A DNA stretch of 64,000 bases. It comes from Mauremys mutica (taxonomy: Eukaryota; Chordata; Testudines; Geoemydidae). Under the pieces are notes generated by a model. The model saw nothing but the letters and a program-made list of their open reading frames with translations. It made no database searches and had not been told where the DNA came from. The stretch covers positions 23,816,840 to 23,880,839 of the forward strand of contig NC_059077.1 in the NCBI RefSeq assembly GCF_020497125.1, in the 5' to 3' direction. This document shows, one piece after another, positions 12,501-27,500 of the stretch. The position numbers and the translations under genes were made by a program. Numbering within the stretch: the first letter of the stretch is position 1; every line of letters starts with the position of its first letter.

Positions 12501-15500
12501 AGGGCCAGGTTCAATATCTAGGGTCCTTTTTACAATACAACTGAGCACTGGCTTGAGCTCCCCACCCAGTAACCAGGGAAATTCCACACCACCCCTGCGA
12601 ACCTCTAAGAGACAATACTTCCCCTCTTGCAATCACCGAGTCTGTGTGTAGTAAAGAAACTTAATAAAAAGAGGGAAGTAACCTGGCATTAATTTGGGGA
12701 AATGCAACAAGCATGATTCAGAAGCATATGACCATGAGCAAAACACCCACTCCAGAATACATTGGGCAGTGTCCTTTGCCTCAAGTTCTCACCTTGTGGT
12801 GAGGACGTCCAATAAACAACAGTTCCTTCATCATGCCACTCCCCTGCCATCATTTTATTGGCCAGGATAACTTTCAATACTGAATGCTCCTCTTTAGCCT
12901 ATCATCTGCCCCAAGGGTCATGTTGGTAGCAACGCAACTCCACAGGAAAGGTGTTTTAGTATTCTCTTTCCTGGATGGTTGGTTGCTGAACAGCCGCCCC
13001 CCGGAACTGATGTCTCGGGCAACTTCCAAGGCCAGAGGACTCTTTCTCAAACTGGGCCAACAACTGTACATACAAAAATCCATCTTGACCTGAGTACAGA
13101 ACCTAGAGTTCACAGAGGCACATCTTGATGGGGACAGTGATGAAAAAGAGCCTATCTTCCTCAGCACAGATTTGTGGCTCTTTCCAACATAGCAAACAGA
13201 GTTCAGCTTAGTCCCCAAACCACGATCAGGAACTGCATTCAACTACTGGGGCACATGGCAGCCACCACCTTCGATACGGAACATGCCAGACTTCGAATGT
13301 GCTGCCTTCAAGGGTGGCTCAGAATCATCTATTCACCCACCAGGCACAGTCTAAATACGCTTCTTTTCGTACCTGCCTTCATGAAACTATCCCTCAACAG
13401 TGGAAGGACCATCACAACGTATGCACAGGAGTTCCATTTGCACATCTTCCCCCAGTGATCATTATGACCCCCTGAAACCAGCTTGTGGCCCTCATGTAGG
13501 CCTGGTTGAGAACTGCTGCTCTAGAGGGTTCAGGTGCAGATGTGGATGCAGATTCATATAAAAGATGGAGTGTGGATCACAGATTGGATATAATTTGATG
13601 GTTGCAGATGCGGATCCAGATTTTTGTATCTGCATAAGATTCGTCTAATAGTTTGTTAGTGCACTTTGATCTATCCTTATTAGCACAGAGTAAGCTATTG
13701 CAGAGTGCACCCACTTTGCCATTAACTAAGTTAATGTGTAGTCAAGCACTAAGTGTCATTGAAAGTTAATGGGATTTTGTGTCTGAAGTCACTGAGCTGC
13801 TTCTGACTTTTCCCCTCAAACTGTTACCTTCTAAGTAAACCCACCCCAAACCCCTCTCCACCCCTGTGGAACTGACATGATATTTGCTACCATCACATTG
13901 TTCACTCTGCTTGTGGGTTATACCCCTTCCCCAACACTTACTTTCTTCAGGGCATGGATCATCTACCACTCTGTGTATGTACAGTGCCAAGCGCAAGGGG
14001 GGCCGCATTCTTGGTTGGCCCTTTGACATTGCTGTAATTAACATGATTAATCATAATTTTACCTATTATATCCTTCATTGACAATGATGGGCAAAATTAT
14101 TCATGCTAAAACTAGCAAGTCTGAAATTGTGATATCTATACCTTTACATTCAACAGCTTTGTCAGAGAAAGCAATAAGAATAGCAACAAAACAGGCAGAG
14201 TTTTCCTGATTGCTGAGATCCTCTGGTGTAGGTTTTACTATGGGATTCTATAATATGTTCTTCAGGTAGCTATATTATTGTATCAGTATAGATTTTATAT
14301 ACTCATTTTAGCAAGGTCTGATATCCCTAACAAGTCTATACCAGATTTCCATCCACTTTGTTTTCTGTAACCAGCCAGAATAATTTTTATCTTTAACTTA
14401 TGGCCAACTGGCTGTTTTACACTATGAGATTTTTATTCTTTTTGTGAATGTGGTTTTGTGCATTTTCCCATGAATATGCAGTGCCGTTTTGTCAGTTAGA
14501 GACTCCGACACTACTGGTTTAATAAATCAAAGCATGACAGGTGCTAATGCTTTTTGGCTTCACTCTGAAATAAATAAATGTCTTGAACCTTACAAAATCC
14601 ACTTGTTTTTTCTTTATACTGCTTGCACAATTATAATTCTTTCTTGGTCATTTAAACAAATTTCTTTTGCTTAATATTATTATTAAAGGTTTTTCATAAT
14701 TTGGATTAAAGATGTATTCAAATCTGTTTAATTACAGTTTAGAAGCACGTGGTAATTTGTTTTCATATAATTTTATTTATATATGTGTCAGAATTAAATA
14801 TCAATATATTTTTATATTCAAATTAAATATATTTTCCTATTTCATAGCTGATAATGTTATTAAAGCTTAGAAATATCTGTATTAAAGTTTTGAACACACA
14901 TTTTGAAGGTGTACTTTTCCATTACATGTTGTAGTATGTATTTATTATAAAATACTTAAACACATATGATCAACCAGTCCTATTTTCTAGCCTCCATCAA
15001 GCATTCTCATGATGTAGGCATTGCTTTTGATATTATAGTTTAGGGTATAAAAAACAGAAAATGCTTTGTTCCATCATGTTTTGAATGTAAATCTGTCTTC
15101 CCTTATGAAGGTTGAAGTGGACCGTTTCCAAGATACAAAGAGATTTCTACATGACTATTACAGGGGAATGGAAGGCAAAATGCCAACAGAGGCCTATCAA
15201 GAGTTTGCTAGAATCCCATTATTAGATATTGTTAATGTCGAGCAATCTGTGGATCAAAGCAAGTCAAAAAGGTAAAAACTGCATTGTAAAAAAAAGTAAC
15301 AATTAATTTAGCATATAAGTGTGTTTGTGCATGTGTAACTGTTAAATAGATAGATGATGGTGATCACAGGCATATGATAGATGCTGAATATCGTAATGTA
15401 TTTAATTTATTACACACTATTGACTGCCCCATCTATACTCTCTGCAGTAACAAAACAACAAAAGCTGGCAGATAAAAGGTTCCTTCTTTTCCCCAAATTA

Positions 15501-18500
15501 TGGCAGTTCCCCAACAAATCCTGCAACTAATTATAGTTAAATATTAAACATTCAGTTCTGGATCAGTGACAAAATTTAAAATTTCACAAGCATGGCCTCT
15601 GAGGTTGGGGTCAACTGAGCATAAGTTAAAGCAGCCTTGCTGGGTGTGAGGAATTAAACACAATATTCAAGGTGAGAGTATACCATCACTTGTGTATAAC
15701 AGTGGCATAATACTGTGCATAACAATACCTATATTGATACCTGAATGGTTACAGTCCATCAAGACCCCATCAGCATATATATAAGTAATTAATATCAGTC
15801 CATCCAGTCTGTATTACTTCTTGTCTAGTCCCCTGTTTTTGTTTAGATCAGTCTTGAGTTCCTTATAAACCTCTCTACTCTGGACTAACCAATATGATTT
15901 TGTATCATCCACAAATTTTACCTCTTGTGATCCGTGGGAGGGTTCCTCCTTTTTCCATTGCTATCACAGACTTTGAAAATGGGATTCTGGTTCTCTTAAT
16001 ATACTGTAACTTAATTGCACCATATAAACATATAGCACACCATAGGGATAGTGAGTTATTTCTTATTTTGTTTTCAAGGATTCCCATGGTTCCTCGTAGA
16101 CCCCCTTCTCCTGAAATAAATGTCATCAAGCAGAAAAGCAAAGCAATTCAACTAAAGAGCAATAAGGAGGAGAATTCCTCTGAAAGTATAATATTTAACT
16201 TTGGGGCAGATGAGAAACTTATCACTGATACATGGCAAGCAGCAGTAACAGCAATATCAAATATGGTAAGAAATGCTTTGTTTAAGATTCACAGATTGGC
16301 TAAATAGTTAGATCTAAATCTTTCCAGTCCAAATACCAGACCCATGCGATGGTGCCGTGACTACACAGCCACATTAAAGCACTGCTGCACAGCGCTTTAT
16401 CATTGCTAGTGAAGACATACCCTCAGTTCTTCAGCTTCTCAGCCTTCGCTGAAGTCTAGCCCTGCTTGGTTACCCCTGCTTCCCTTTAATACTTAAATAA
16501 TTTGTTCTAAGAGAAATTTAAAGTTGCCATCTTTTTCCATCTTGCTTTTTTGCTTTAACAACTGTTTCCATATTTAATAATCATATACTGATCAAATATG
16601 AAATCAAGTATCAAAATATCTAATTTATATTATACATCCAGCAGCAACCACTAGTAGAAAATAAAGAATAGCTTGTTCAAAATGTTAATTGTATGTTATA
16701 GATACAGAATAGTTAAGTTAAAATATGAATATTAAGGTAACTGCTGAAAAACAATCAAAAGAAGCAGAGGAAGAAAAAGAACGCCAGCAGCTAGAAAAGA
16801 AAGAACAAGAACGTCAAAAACCTTCTCAGGCAGCAGGAGGCAAAGGTGGTGGAAAGGATGCCAAAGATGCCAAGAAACCACCTCCCAAATCACCCACCAA
16901 AAAGAAAGGTAACTGAAGCATGTGATTTTCTTTTAAAAATAGAGCATAAAACTACTCAAATTAAATGAACATACACCTGTATCCTGATATAACGCTGTCC
17001 TTGGGAGCCAACATATCTTACCGCGTTATAGGTGAAACCGCGTTATATTGAACTTGCTTTGATCCGCCGGAGCGCGCAGCCCCACCCCCCCCAGAGCGCT
17101 GCTTTACTGTGTTATATCCGAGGTCGTGTTATATCGGGGTAGAGGTGTATGTTAAAAAAGAGACTAACTACAAAAGTTTAATTCTTTTCTCTCTTTTCTT
17201 TTGATAGTTCAAAACATGATAAATCAGTGTGCTGACATGGGTAGTGATTAAGAAATCCATAGACTGTTGAGTGATAGTTGGGTGAATTAAATCATAAATA
17301 ATATTTAGGGATAAATGTTCAGAGTAATAACAGAAAATAATACTTGCTAATCTTTTTCTGTGCATTGGAAATGTACACGTTGCAGCCATTTTATCAAATT
17401 ATGTCAACTTTTCAAAAAATGCTGGTTCTTTTCTATCATTAATCTCCTGATGTAGCTAAAAGCATATAAATACTTCCTTACTTTATTAATAAGAAACAGG
17501 ATAAAAATAGTCCAAGGCTATTATTCCACACTATAATGTATCAATCTTTATAATATGATGGATCAATGAGGTCTGTCCCTGCTCTATCATCATTCTGACA
17601 AGGTATAAACAATGTATTATTTAATTGCATTCTATTAGCACCTAAAGTCCCAACCAAGATCAGGGCCCTATTGTAATAGGTACTCTATGTATACATAATA
17701 AGAGACAGTCTCTGCCTCAATGAGTTGACAGTCTAAATAGAGAAGATAGACAAATGGTAGGGGAAAGAAAGTGTTTTAAAAATGGGCAAATGAAGCGCAG
17801 AGAGATTATGCGTATGTCTACACAGCAAATAAAAACCTGTTCTCTGCCACAAACTACTTGTGGCAAGTCACTTAGCATATGTCTACACAGCAAAAATACA
17901 CCTGTGGCAGCGAGTCTCAGAGCCCAGGTCAATTGACTCAGCCTTGTGGGGCTCATGCTGCAGTGCTGAAAATAGTAGTGTAGACATACAGGATTGGACT
18001 GAAGCCAGAGCTCCAAGACCCTTCCCCCCTCTCCTTCCGGCACCTGGGTTTTAGAGGCCAAATTCCAGCCCAAGCCTGAATGTCTACACTGCTATTTTCA
18101 GCCCCTCAGCATGAGACCAAGTCTTTTGACCCGGACTCTGAGACTTGCTGCCATGGGTTTTTTATTTATTTATTTATTTATTTGGCGGGGTGGGGGGGCG
18201 GGTTTGCTGTGTAGATATACACTAAATTACTTGCCCAAAGTTACACAAGTAGTCCGTGTCAGAGATCAGATCTCCTGAATCTAAGTCAAGTGCCTGAACC
18301 ATCTTCCCTCGCAATATAAGATAAGATATTAATGGATACATTTTTTATTTTATGCCAAATCGAGTGTTGTACATCTCCCAAGAGTGGAAGAGCTGATCAA
18401 CTTTTATTTCTGGCCTTTACATCCTAGGAATACACAATACAATTTCTTTTTTATCTTGTAGGCAGTGCAGCAGCATACTTACTGAAAGAGTGATATAACT

Positions 18501-21500
18501 TGCTGCACTCAATTTTGTCACCTTTAGATTTGATCATTAGAGTTATGTTCAACCTGATATACTGATTTGGTATCATCCTGTTGCACCACCACAGCAGCTG
18601 CAAGTCAGTTGTTGGGGAAGAAAAGTTATCATTATCTGTACTTAACAACACTTAACAGTCAAAGTGCTTTGACTGCAATTAAAGTGCCAACATTATATTT
18701 AAAAACAAAATTATAAAATAGCTTTATAATATTAGTGTTGTTGTTTTCATTTCAGGCTTTAGGTCCATCATGTAAAAATAACTAATAGGATGATTTTAAA
18801 AAGTTGCAAGGTTATTGCAGGGGGGTTGCAGTACTGCTACCCTTACTTCTGCACTGCTGCTGGCGGTGGCACTGCCTTCAGATCTGAGCAGCTGGAGAGC
18901 GGTGGCTGCTGGCTGGGATCCCAGATCTGAAGGCAGAACCGCCGTCAGCAGCAGTGCAGAAGTAAGGATGGCATAGTATGGTATTGCCACCCTTCTGCGC
19001 TGCTGCCTGCAGAGCTGGGCCCTCAGTCAGCAGCTGCCACTCTCCAGTTCTGAAGGCAGCAGCGCAGAAATAAGTGTGGCATGGTACAGTATTGCAACTC
19101 TTACTTCTGCGCTGCTTCTGGCAGGGTGTTGCCTTCAGGGCGGGGTGCTCAGCCAACAGCTGCTGCTCTCCAGCTGCCCAGCTCTGAAGATGGTGCAGAA
19201 ATAAGGGTGGCAATATCACAACCCCCGCTACAATAACCTTGCGAACCCCCCAGAAACTTCCTTGTGGGTCAGGACCCCCAATTTGAGAAATGCTGGTCTC
19301 CTCTGTGAAATCTGTATAGTATAGGGTAAAAGCATATAAAAGACCAGATTTCACGGATCTCACGTGATGTGTTTTTCATGGTCATGAATTTGGTAGGGCC
19401 CTACTTCTCAACATAGAACTTTTATCACCATTTACTTCATCTCTGAATTTGACTGACACTTAGCATTCAAAAGGTACAGCGTGTACCTGCAAATTGTCAT
19501 AGATTAATAGATTTTAAAGCCACAAGGGATCATTGTGACCATCTAGAACTCCAATAGAAACAACTCCATTAGATAATCATTTCCCTTTAGCGATTATATT
19601 TTGAGCTCCATTAGTTACCCAGTTTTAATCCATTTAATAGGTGCTACACTGATTTAGTATAGTGTTAATTTTTTTAATTGGGATGTCATGCAGTAATAAT
19701 GCCTTACAGAAGTCTAAGGATATCATGTCAACAATTATACTTATTCACCAAACTTGTAATCTCATAAAAATGGTGTCAGATTCATTTGAAAAGACCTATT
19801 TTCCATAAAACAAATTGTACTATGTTGTGCTGTCTACATATATGCAGTCCAAAGATAAGATTTCCTTTTTGGTGAAAATATTTTATTTTCTTTGCAGGTG
19901 TTCCTTCTCCAGCACCTGTGGTTGAAGCCACTCCCATTCCTCTAACACCAGAGGAACTAAAGAAACAAGAATTAAAGCTTAAAATGAAACAGGAATATTT
20001 TAGTGCCCTTGAATATGAAGGTATGTAACTAGTTCAGTGGGCTACATTGTGGAAGTTGATCATCATTCCCAATTTAGATTTTTTTTTTAATACTTGAAAC
20101 TGTCTGCAAAGTTTTGTTGAAAGTTTGCTGAGTGAATGGGGAGTGGGGAGAAAAGGGGTCTGAAGAATCCTGGAAACTTAAAAAAATGGTAGTAGACAAT
20201 AATTTTTAAATAAATATATTCAAAATAGAAGAGAGAGGCTTAAAAGTACTTTCTCTTCTCTTTCCTGTCATCCTTCTACTATCAGCTGTTCATTGTAAGC
20301 GAACAAGTTAAATAATATTGACCTCAGCAGTTAACCAATGTTCATGATCTTTTGGGTTGTTTCTCTTAGAGGGAGTCAGGTATTTGTTTGATGCAGTCCT
20401 GTTTATTCACAAAGAATGTATAAAGTCCTGTTTTCCTGAATACAATAGGAACGAAACAGCAGGAGACAGTCCCTTTTCTCACAGTGCCAAGCTTCTTTTC
20501 AGCCAGCACTCTACCCAAAAACTCTTTCTCTTAGCTTTTCTCAAGATAATGCTACAAGAGCTTTTCTGGCTGTCTCTGGAGCTTCCTTCCTGCCTCCTTT
20601 ATGTGCTTCTGGCATGTTTCTGCTCCTGCATGCGCACACACACACACATATATGCAGAACTGCCTCAAACCATAATCAGCCTTCTGCATTTGCATTCAGT
20701 CTCGAAGGAGAACCCCTCCAACCACCTGGCTCAACTCCCACATCAGCCTTGCAGGTGGCCTGTGTTTTGAGCTGTGGCCCCTATTGTTTCAGCTATCTGT
20801 TCTACAAAGGAGCTTAATTACTTCTTACATTTATCCTGAATGAAGGGTGGCTGTTACACTCACCTGCTTCAACAATGTTTCACCCAATCTCAGCACAACA
20901 ATATTTTTTAAAATCAGGTATTTGGAAGTAGGGAGGGGAATGTAATTAACTTAAAGGGGTAAAGACCTGCTTTGGCTGCAAAACAGCCAAGGTATGTACC
21001 AAAAGAGAACTAAAACATACAGGACCACATTTTCATAATAACTTATTAACATAACTTGCAAATGCAGATACCACAGATACACCTGCAATCGTAATAACTG
21101 GAAGTGCAAACGACCAGTAAAGTGTCATGACCAGTAAAGTGCATATGTCGAGATATGCAAGTCTGTAGGCGATTACTGAGTCTTGAATTTTGATTTCTCA
21201 CTGAATCTATCAGTTGCGTCTATATGCCTTATTTTTAATTGTGTTCCTGGTCTGAGAGTATTTTCTGTTATTGGTTGTTTTCAGAATTGTGTGATTCAAT
21301 TTGATACTTACAGATTGTTATGTCATTGTCCCAGTATCAGACTGAGAACAGCAGCTCCTGGAAAATGTGCAAAGAAGTTACAAAGAAGGCAGCATTTGGT
21401 TAAGCTGTACTGAAAAGCTTAGTGGATATGCAATAAAATTCCTCTGAGGTGTTTTCAGTTGCTTATACCTTTTTATTTTTGCCTTTTATTTTCCCTCCCA

Positions 21501-24500
21501 AATCAAGCAGATCTCAGAGAAAAATGAGTTAATGCTAAGTTTAAAATTTCAAATATCAGCTGTTTTTGCTGAAAATAGGAAGTGTGTATTTTTTTTTCAT
21601 TCTCATTTAACTCAAAGATGACCTTGAAGGGATTTTGTTCAGACCTTCCAAATACATTCACCTTTATGTAGAGACTGCATAAGGAAAGTTTCAGCCCCAA
21701 AGATGATTGTTTTGGAAAGTTATTATTGGCATATGGGAATAAGATGTATAACAGAAACTGCTTTACAGTTTTACCCATTGAAGTTACTGTCAGCAGCAAC
21801 TACATTTTTTTTGTTTGTTTGTTTAGAAAAACATTTTCTAGCAGGTAAAATTAAAGTTAATGAAAAATTGAGAGGGTAGAGGAGGTAATATCTTTTATTG
21901 GACCAATTTCTGTTGGTGAAAGAGACATGCATTTGACCTACACAGAGCTCTTCTTCAGGTCTCAAAATAGAAAATTGAGTTGAACATTGGATGCCTACAT
22001 GGATCTTTCAAGATTTGAGATACTCTTAGTTCAATGTTACTCTTTGGTCTTTTTTCTTTTTCTTCAGGTTTTTCATTCCTCTATTTATCTGTTTTATATC
22101 TTTCTCTTTCTCACATTCCATACCCATTTTTAAGACATTTATCTTTTCCAAAGACCCTGTTTCTCTGTCTATTGCCTCCATTTTTAACTCTAAAATCTCA
22201 GTGACAACAAATTCTTTTAGTCTTTTTTCAGTCCTCCCATTCTGAAATGCCAGTTTTTTCTAAGTTACGTGGAATTTTTTACTCATAGAAAGAATATTTC
22301 TTCTCTGAGTGCTTGCTCATGTCCATTCTGTTGTAGGTGTGTGCACATCCACATGCACAGTCATTGGAGATTTTTGCCTTGGGTTGGCTGTGGTGCTATG
22401 CTCATGCACTGGTATATTAGGCACTGCCAACACTAGGCCCTCTCACTTCCTTCTTGCCAGCAACTCCAACAGAGGGGTAGGAGGGTAGGTAATGGAATGG
22501 ACATGAGCAACGCATCTCAAAGAACAACAATTACAAAAAGGTAGGTAACTGTTTTTTCTTCTTCAAGTGCTTGCTCATGTCAATTCCATTCTAGGTGTGT
22601 GCGTGCCTACGTGCATAGTCATCAGAGATTTTTGCCTTAGCAGTATCCGTAGGGTCGGCTGTGGCACCCCCTTGAGTGCCACACTCATGCGCTGGTATAT
22701 TAATCGCTGCTGACCCTATGCCCTTTCAGTTTCTTCTTACCGCCCGTGACAGTTGTTCGGATCTCCTTGTCTTGCATCGCAACAGCATTAGCGGTTCTTA
22801 CAACCCATTGTTCTGTCTCCTTTGTTTTTAGTTGATAGGTACTTAATGGTCTAACTAAGTTAAGTGTTTGAGTAGTAGTTTAGGAATTATAGTCCCAGCT
22901 GGGACTTTGCCTTGCAGCAGGGCATGCCCCATTCCCCAGGCTTTAAGCAATGCTCATTGTGCAGCTGGCTGGTGTCCATTAGCAACCCCCACGCTAGCTG
23001 TTTGAAGTGTTTGGGGGAGTCCCACAGAAAGGACAAGTGCAGGATCTGCAAAAACTTTCACCCTCGAATTCAAAAGGAGCGGGATATCCGCTTGAGGGCC
23101 TCGTCATGGAGGCTGCGCTTCATCCTGCTTTGGAGCCCTCTCGATCGGACTCCATGCCTGGGACTTAGGCATCAGTGCACAACACACAGCTGGCACTGGA
23201 ATCTGCCCAGCACCGTTTGGGGGCTTTGGGCAAAAGATCTGTATTAGGTTATGTGCCCATCCTGGAGCTACTTGGGGGGTACCACTGGGGTCAGACCTCC
23301 TAGCCCAGCTAGGGACCCAGGCTCCCGGGAGTGGCAGGGGGTCCCGGCTCCTAGTAGGGTCATGTGTGCCCAAAGCGGGCCCGGTGACCAAAGAGCAAGT
23401 AGGTCGTCAGGCACCGCAGATGCCAAGCCAGGTGATGGACCCAGCTAAGGCCCTGGCATCTATGGACAAGGCAGTTATGGGACTACTCTCTAAAGAAGCG
23501 AAGTGTCCCCAGACCGCAGGCGTCGATCCATATCACCGCAGCCTTGAACCCCAGCATTGCATCCTCGGTCCCCGGTTAAAAGACACAGGTCCCTGACGCC
23601 AAGATCTCCACCTACATGGCACAGGACACCTGAGTCATGACACCAATCCCCATACGCACAGTAACATTGGGCCTCCCACCAGAGATTGCCACAGCGCAGA
23701 TCACCATCACCTAGGTGGTCTCCCAGGCATAGATTCCCACCTCCCTGCCTGGTGCGGGATCATTCCCAGTCACGCCACGATCTGCAGCTCCCCGGTACCG
23801 CTCTTTGGGCAGACACTGATCCTCACCGGGGTAAGGATCCTCTCCTTACTGGTCTCCGACAAGGGTCAGTCAGCAGACACAGGCATCTACAGCTCCGCCC
23901 TGGTCACCAGAAGGGCAATGGTCCAAGTCAGAAGGAAAGTTCAGCCCCTCACCTATAAAAGGTGAATTACTACCAGCCTACGAGACCAGTGCGACTCCTG
24001 CGGCGGCAGCGTGGAGGCAGGGGGCTGTGGCCTGTTCAGTGGCAGTACTGGAACACGGGGGGGTGTACCTTTTATGCTGGTCCCATACTGACACCGTTCC
24101 TCTAAGGCCGCTTCAGATGAACTGCTCCCGGCACAGTCAGTACATGGTGCTGAATCTGATGTGGGGGCGACACAGCGGCCCCCGACACCCAAGGAGCTGT
24201 CCCCAGATGAGCAAGGGGAAGCCGCCTCTCCCCCTGCAGTGCAGTCATCTTTGTTGTCTCTGGACGAAGCAGTGACAGGCCCCTCGCAATCGAGCAACCT
24301 TTCCCTGACAACTTCAAGGAGCACCAGGCCCTGCTCAAAAGGGTGGCTGCCAACCTGAAATTGGTGATCAAGGAGCTAGTGGAGGAGTCCGACGATCTCT
24401 TTAATGTCATACCCTCCTCGACTCCGGCCCAGGTCGTGTTGCCCATTCACCCAGGGGTCCTAAAAATTGCTAAGACTATGTGGCAGACCCCTGCTAGGCA

Positions 24501-27500
24501 GGTACAACTTCAACTTGTGGGACTCCATCAACAAGTTCAAGGAGGGCCTTCCACAGGACCGAGCTCAGGAGTTCGCCACCTTCGTGGAAGAGGGCAAAGT
24601 GGTGGCAAGAGGCGCCCTCCAGATGACCTGGGACACTACAGACTTGGCAGCCAGGTTAGTCACTTCTGCGGTGGTCATGAGGCGCAGCTCCTGGTTACAG
24701 TCCTCTGAGCTGTCCCAGGAGATGCAGACTACACTCCAAGACCTTCCAATTGAGGGGGCACGGCTCTTTTCGGAGCTGACCGATGCACGGCTCCACAGCC
24801 TTAAAGACTCCCATGCCACCCTCCATTCGTTGGCCTAAACACCCCTCTGCAGGCTAGAAAGCTGTTCCATCCCCCACCTCCTCTGTCAGGGTCATGGGGT
24901 GTCCCTCAGTCCAGCTCCTACAGAAAGAAGGACAGAGACAAAGGATTTAAACAGCGTCACCCTTCATCTTCCTGTTCCTCTGTCCAGCCTTGTTCTTCCA
25001 GAGGCCAAGGAAGCCAGAACCAGGCATTTTGAGGATGTACCCGAGGATGTTGCCTCAGTCACGCCCCCGCTCTCTTTCCTTATCCCTTCTGATTGGCCTA
25101 GTCGCGGCTGACCTTGGACAGTTGAGTGCTCAACATAATATCTTCTGGCTACACCCTGAAGTTCGTGGCTGACCCTCCCTCCCACCCCACTTCTCCATCC
25201 CTCTTCAAGGACCCTTCTCATAAACAATTACTCATTCAGGAGGTCAAGAACCTCCTACACGTGGGGGCAGTAGAGGAGGTCCCTCCAGACTTGAAAAGGA
25301 AAGAGTTCTACTCCTGCTATTTCCTAATCCCCAAAGCAAAAGGGGGCCTCAAATCCATTCTGGACCTGCACCACCTCAACAAGTCTTTGAAGAAGCTGCA
25401 ATTTTGCATGGTCTCTCTGGTCTCCATTATTCCCTCCCTGGGTCTGGGACACTGGTACACTTCCCTTGACTTAAAGGATGTATATTCCCATCTTCCTGGG
25501 GCACAAGAGTTTCCTCTGTTTTGTGTTAGGCCACTGCCATTTTAAATTCACGGTGCTGCCCTTTGGTCTCCCATCAGCCCCAAGAGTGTTTACAAAGTGC
25601 ATAGCACCAGTGGCCACTTACCTGAGGCACCGAGGGGTGCAAATTTATCCATACCTCAATGATAAAGGACTAATCCCAGGATCAAGTGCAGCAGCATCTC
25701 GATCTGGTTTGCTCCACCTGTTGTGACCTGGGGCTGTTAATAAGCAAGAAAAAGTGTACTTTAATTCCAGTGCAAACTCAGAGTTCATTGGAATGGTCCT
25801 TGAATCTAATCAGGCCACAGCCTTTCTTTCCGACGCTCGGTTCCAAGCCACGGCAGAGCTGATCTCGTGGATGCCAGCCCACCCTCTCATCACCGCTCAC
25901 ACATGCCTGCGATTGTCAGGCCACATGGCAGCCAGCACTGACATGGTCTGGCACTCACGGTTCTGCCTCAGGCCCCTGCAGGCATGGCTGGCGTCAGCCT
26001 ACATACCTAACAGACACAGCGTGGGCCGTGTGGTCAGGGTCCCGGACCATGTACTGTCATCACTCATATGGTGGCAGAATCCTGCACCAACGTTGGAGGG
26101 AGTTCCCTTTGTGGCTCCATCCTTTTCAGTGAACCTCGTCTCCGATGCCTTGGATCTGGGGTGGAGAGCCCATCTGGGCAATCTTAGCATGCAATGTCAT
26201 TGGTCGAGTCACGATCACTCCCTACATATCAACGTGAGAGATCTCAGAGCAGTTCGCCTGTCCTGTCAAGCCTTCCTACCTCACATAGAAAGCACAATAC
26301 AGTGTCTATATTCTATATCAGCAAGCAAGACAGAGCCGCATTGTCTGCCCTTTGCCAAGAAGCCCTCAGGCTCTGGGATTTCTGTGTACAACACAACATT
26401 CATCTCATAGCCACACACCGCCCCAGGGCCAGGAACACTTTGGCAGATCACCTCAGCAGGACCTTCTCATCTCACCACGAGTGGTCCCTCCATCCGGAAA
26501 TGGTCAGTGTCCACTTCCAGAAGTGGGGATCTCCCCAAGTGGACCTCACATCCAGGCAGAACAGAAAATGCTATCTTTTCTGCTCAATTTGGGGGATTAA
26601 TCGAGGCTCCCTGTTGGATGCTTTTCTGCTTCTGTGGTCGGGGGCTCTGTTGTATGCCTTTCCTCCAGTGCTATTAATTCACAAGGTCCTCATGAAGATC
26701 AAGCTGGACAGAGCAAAGGTGATCCTCATAGCGCCGGCTTGGCCGTACCAGCACAAGTTCAGCATGCTGCTGGACCTCTTGGTGGCTGCTCCATTTCAGC
26801 TACCGCTCAGGCCCGACCTGCTGTCCCTAAACTATGGCAGTCTTCTGCATCCGAACCTGGCGGTGCTGCATCTGACAGCTTGGCTGCTGCACGGTTAAAT
26901 GTGGAGGAGCAGGAGTGCCTAGCTGGTGTCCAACAGGTCCTGTTGGGCATCAGAAAGCTCTCCACCAAAGCAACCTACCTGGCCAAATGGAAGCAGTTTG
27001 CTTGTTGAACCTTGAATAAAGGCATTTGGCCCTAACGGGCCTCGCTGCAGTTAATCCTGGACTACCTTCTGTATCTCGAGCTCCAAGGTCTGTCCTCATC
27101 ATCTGTCAAGGTCCACTTCGCTGCTATCTTTGCCTTCCATCTTCCACTTGAGAGTAGGTCAGTTTTCACCCAGGACATGACTGCCAGGTTCCTCAAGGAC
27201 CTCAAGCACTTCTACCCAGATGTCAGGGACCCCGTTCCTCCATGGGACCTGAATCTTGTGCTGTCACGGCTCATGGCACCCCCCTTCGAGCCTCTGGCTT
27301 CCTGCTCTTTCCTCCTTTCCTGGAAGGACATCTGCCTGCCAGGTCTCTGAGATTAGGGCGCTTACTTCGGAACCGCCCTATACAGTTTTTTACAAAGTAA
27401 GGTCCAGCTGTGGCCACATCCAGTTTTCCTGCCCAGGTGGTCTGATAGTTTCATATGGGCCAGGACATTTACTTACCTGTCTTTTTTCCAAAGCCACATA

